Shown piece by piece: positions 6,697-8,140 of a DNA stretch of 8,140 nt (its first letter is position 1; the number at the start of each line of letters is the position of its first letter). A program made the translations under genes and the position numbers. The stretch covers positions 1 to 8,140 of the forward strand of contig JAUVBC010000090.1 of assembly GCA_030591405.1 (NCBI GenBank). Direction: 5' to 3'. The DNA comes from Candidatus Zixiibacteriota bacterium. Its GTDB lineage: Bacteria > Zixibacteria > MSB-5A5 > GN15 > PGXB01. The notes beneath the pieces are model-generated. The model worked only from the letters and a program-made list of their open reading frames with translations. It did no database searches and had not been told where the DNA came from.

Positions 6697-7400
6697 TATC
6701 TCTTCAATTCAGCCATCAGGCTTTGGTGATCAAGTTTAATTCCTACACCCATGGTTGAACTAATTGAAATACCCTTCATATAGGTTCCTTTTGCAGAGGC
6801 CGGCTTGGCCTTAACCAGAGCGCTAATAAAAGTCTTAATATTTTCAACAATATTTTCTTCAGAAAACGAGAGCTTTCCCACGCCAATCGCGATATTCGCC
6901 TGCTTGTCAACACGATACTCGATACGCCCGGCTTTCAGCTCTTTCACTGCCTTGGAAATATTCATGGTGACGGTTCCGGCCTTCGGATTCGGCATCAATC
7001 CGCGCGAACCCAAAATCTTACCCAATCGTCCGATAATTTTCATCATATCAGGAGTCGCTACGGCGACATCAAAATCGAGCCAGCCACCCTGAATTTTCTC
7101 GACAAATTCGTCAGAGCCGACAAAATCGGCGCCAGCTTCTTTCGCCTCAGCCTCTTTATCGCCAACGGCAAAAACAAGGACCCGCACCTTCTTACCAGTT
7201 CCATTTGGAAGCGCGCAGGTGCCGCGAACCATCTGGTCAGCATGCTTGGGATTCACTCCCAATCGAGCAATAATTTCAACAGTTTCATCAAACTTGCAGA
7301 AGCTGTTTTCTTTAATAGTTTTGACCGCCTCTTCGAGTGAGTACCGCTTGGTACGGTCAACCTTCTCTCGAACTTCGGTCAGTTTTTTTGATCTTTTCAT
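6696..7400 (-). CDS. rplA: 50S ribosomal protein L1 (RplA)
   Basis: Forms the mobile L1 stalk of the large subunit, contacts helices 76-78 of 23S rRNA and helps release deacylated tRNA from the E site. In many bacteria it also represses its own mRNA. The 234 residues match the family length exactly. The N-terminal basic segment MKRSKKLTEVREKVDR leads into domain I (FDETVEIIARLGVNPKHADQ). The signature GSRGLMPNPKAGTVT lies near 131-145. C-terminal MKGISISSTMGVGIKLD is the conserved rRNA-contacting end of domain I. ATG at 7400 has AGGAG four bases upstream. It lies 61 bp after rplK and 11 bp before rplJ. I could not confidently find an L1 mRNA-binding motif upstream of rplK. Confidence 0.98.
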   Translation of the reverse strand: MKRSKKLTEVREKVDRTKRYSLEEAVKTIKENSFCKFDETVEIIARLGVNPKHADQMVRGTCALPNGTGKKVRVLVFAVGDKEAEAKEAGADFVGSDEFVEKIQGGWLDFDVAVATPDMMKIIGRLGKILGSRGLMPNPKAGTVTMNISKAVKELKAGRIEYRVDKQANIAIGVGKLSFSEENIVENIKTFISALVKAKPASAKGTYMKGISISSTMGVGIKLDHQSLMAELKR

Positions 7401-7404
7401 AAAA

Positions 7405-7409
7405 CTCCT
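7405..7409 (-). promoter_or_regulatory. Ribosome binding site of rplA
   Basis: AGGAG at 7409-7405 precedes ATG by four T residues. A second GGGAG lies eight bases further upstream. The short spacing mirrors the rpoC site. Confidence 0.65.
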
Positions 7410-7461
7410 ATTCTCCCTGCAGTTACCAAAGTGATAAAAGCAGGTACTAACGAATTAATAT

Positions 7462-7887
7462 TTACCCTTGTATCTCAATGCCCATCGAACGAGCCGTGCC
7501 CATAACCATTGACATGGCAGTTTCGATAGAAGCGGCATTTAAATCTTCCATCTTGGTCTCAGCAATTTCTTTGACCATTTTCATCGTTACCTTACCGATT
7601 TTCAATCGATTCGGCTCTCCCGATGCCTTTGGTATTCCGGCCATCTTTTTTAGTAAGACTGCCGCCGGGGGAGTTTTAGTAATAAAGCTGAATGTTTTAT
7701 CTTTATAAACTGAAATCACTACCGGAGTCAGAATACCTCCAAGACTCTTGGTCTTGGCATTAAATGCTTTACAAAATTCCATAATATTAACACCATGCTG
7801 ACCCAATGCCGGACCAACTGGCGGAGCCGGATTTGCATTACCGGCCGGAATCTGAAGCTTTATCGTCGTTTCAACTTTCTTTGCCAA
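7462..7887 (-). CDS. rplK: 50S ribosomal protein L11 (RplK)
   Basis: Binds the GTPase-associated centre of 23S rRNA with L10, is needed for stringent-factor activation in many bacteria, and is part of the thiostrepton site. It has 141 residues from the TTG at 7887, the normal family size. The N-terminal domain has KLQIPAGNANPAPPVGPALGQ with its conserved prolines and HGVNIMEFCKAFNAKT. The linker TKTPPAAVLLKKMAGI leads to the rRNA-binding C-terminal domain, ending ETAMSMVMGTARSMGIEI. TTG is chosen because GGAG sits seven bases upstream and the protein then begins (M)AKKVETTIKLQ like other L11 proteins. Extending to a TTG at 7971 would add 28 basic residues that merely overlap nusG out of frame. 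The 37-bp gap to nusG suggests co-transcription. Confidence 0.97.
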   Translation of the reverse strand: MAKKVETTIKLQIPAGNANPAPPVGPALGQHGVNIMEFCKAFNAKTKSLGGILTPVVISVYKDKTFSFITKTPPAAVLLKKMAGIPKASGEPNRLKIGKVTMKMVKEIAETKMEDLNAASIETAMSMVMGTARSMGIEIQG

Positions 7888-7894
7888 TTTATTT

Positions 7895-7898
7895 CTCC
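7895..7898 (-). promoter_or_regulatory. Ribosome binding site deciding the rplK TTG start
   Basis: GGAG reads on the minus strand at 7898-7895, seven bases before TTG at 7887. No ATG lies near the conserved L11 N-terminus. Confidence 0.7.
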
Positions 7899-7924
7899 AC
7901 AACTCTCTATATAATGAGTAAACC

Positions 7925-8140
7925 TTATGCTTTCTGTTTTGCCTTTTCAATCTGAAGGAAGTCAAGCTCAACCGGCGTTGGACGACCGAAAATTGAAACC
8001 ATCACCTTTATCTTCTTTCGCTCCATATTAACCTCACTGACAGAACCCGAAAAATCTGCGAATGGTCCATCAATAACCTTTACGGAATCACCGGCCTGGA
8101 ACGGAACATCAACAATTTCGGCCTCGCGTGAGCTATCAAC
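7925..8140 (-). CDS. nusG: Transcription termination/antitermination protein NusG, C-terminal 71 codons, 5' end beyond window
   Basis: NusG binds the RNA polymerase clamp through its N-terminal domain, which is outside this window. Its C-terminal KOW domain contacts Rho or ribosomal protein S10. The visible 71 residues hold the KOW domain: FQAGDSVKVIDGPFADFSGSV, then ERKKIKVMVSIFGRPTPVELD, ending FLQIEKAKQKA and TAA. The Gly-Pro-Phe-x-x-x-x-Gly turn and the Ile-Phe-Gly-Arg-x-Thr-Pro-Val-Glu-Leu strand are diagnostic. The family-typical C-terminus directly follows the KOW domain. Its place just upstream of rplK matches the usual bacterial order. It is cut only by the window boundary. Confidence 0.96.
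   Translation of the reverse strand, partial: VDSSREAEIVDVPFQAGDSVKVIDGPFADFSGSVSEVNMERKKIKVMVSIFGRPTPVELDFLQIEKAKQKA

Noticed and set aside
7401..7461. Possible stem (CCTGC/GCAGG) in the rplK-rplA gap
   Set aside because: Only five base pairs across a long loop, with no flanking signal; too weak to list.
7888..7924. L1 autoregulatory binding site upstream of rplK
   Set aside because: The 37-bp gap shows no stem resembling the 23S L1 site that I can support by eye. It could lie further upstream, outside the window.
7888..7971. 28-codon N-terminal extension of rplK starting at a TTG inside nusG
   Set aside because: The extension is nusG C-terminal sequence read in another frame. L11 proteins begin at AKKV, and a good Shine-Dalgarno directs the TTG at 7887.
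1..8140. Mobile elements, CRISPR arrays, tRNA or rRNA genes, frameshifts, or a new multi-gene system
   Set aside because: No transposase, regular repeat array or cloverleaf-like segment was seen. Every substantial coding stretch belongs to the conserved nusG-rpoC cluster and is intact.

Overview
The window is one stretch of a bacterial chromosome carrying the transcription/translation core cluster nusG-rplK-rplA-rplJ-rplL-rpoB-rpoC. All genes lie on the minus strand, so transcription runs from high to low coordinates. nusG (5' end missing) enters at the right edge and rpoC (3' part missing) leaves at the left edge; the five genes between are complete and intact. The organism is a bacterium of moderate, slightly AT-leaning base composition. 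The beta subunit is about 1256 residues, longer than the compact Firmicutes type and shorter than the E. coli type. It carries both a beta-i4-like and a beta-i9-like lineage insert. That fits a Gram-negative-type phylum, perhaps the Bacteroidota/FCB neighbourhood or a related uncultured lineage, but this placement is an inference and would need a tree.

Layout from right to left: nusG C-terminal KOW domain (8140-7925), 37-bp gap, rplK/L11 (7887-7462), 61-bp gap, rplA/L1 (7400-6696), 11-bp gap, rplJ/L10 (6684-6169), 120-bp spacer, rplL/L7-L12 (6047-5670), about 250-bp spacer, rpoB (5403-1633), 77-bp spacer, rpoC N-terminal 518 codons (1555 to the edge). Three of the six visible starts are not ATG: TTG for rplK, GTG for rplL, TTG for rpoB. 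Each is supported by a well-placed Shine-Dalgarno sequence.

The products work together. L11, L1 and the L10-(L12)n stalk belong to the large ribosomal subunit: the GTPase-associated centre and the L1 stalk. RpoB and RpoC form the RNA polymerase catalytic core, and NusG links RNA polymerase to elongation, Rho and the leading ribosome. Co-transcription couples ribosome and polymerase supply.

The genes are ordinary; the unexplained signal is in the spacers. The rplL-rpoB spacer is packed with potential RNA structure: a 10-bp perfect hairpin, a 12-bp perfect inverted repeat just upstream of the rpoB ribosome binding site, and two smaller stems. The rplJ-rplL spacer carries a 12-nt perfect palindrome nested inside a second inverted repeat. 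The rplA-rplJ gap is too short for the usual L10 leader RNA. The rpoB-rpoC spacer is entirely open in the rpoB frame and ends in a TAATG overlap with rpoC. I found no mobile element, CRISPR array, tRNA or rRNA gene, and no evidence of an undescribed multi-gene system.
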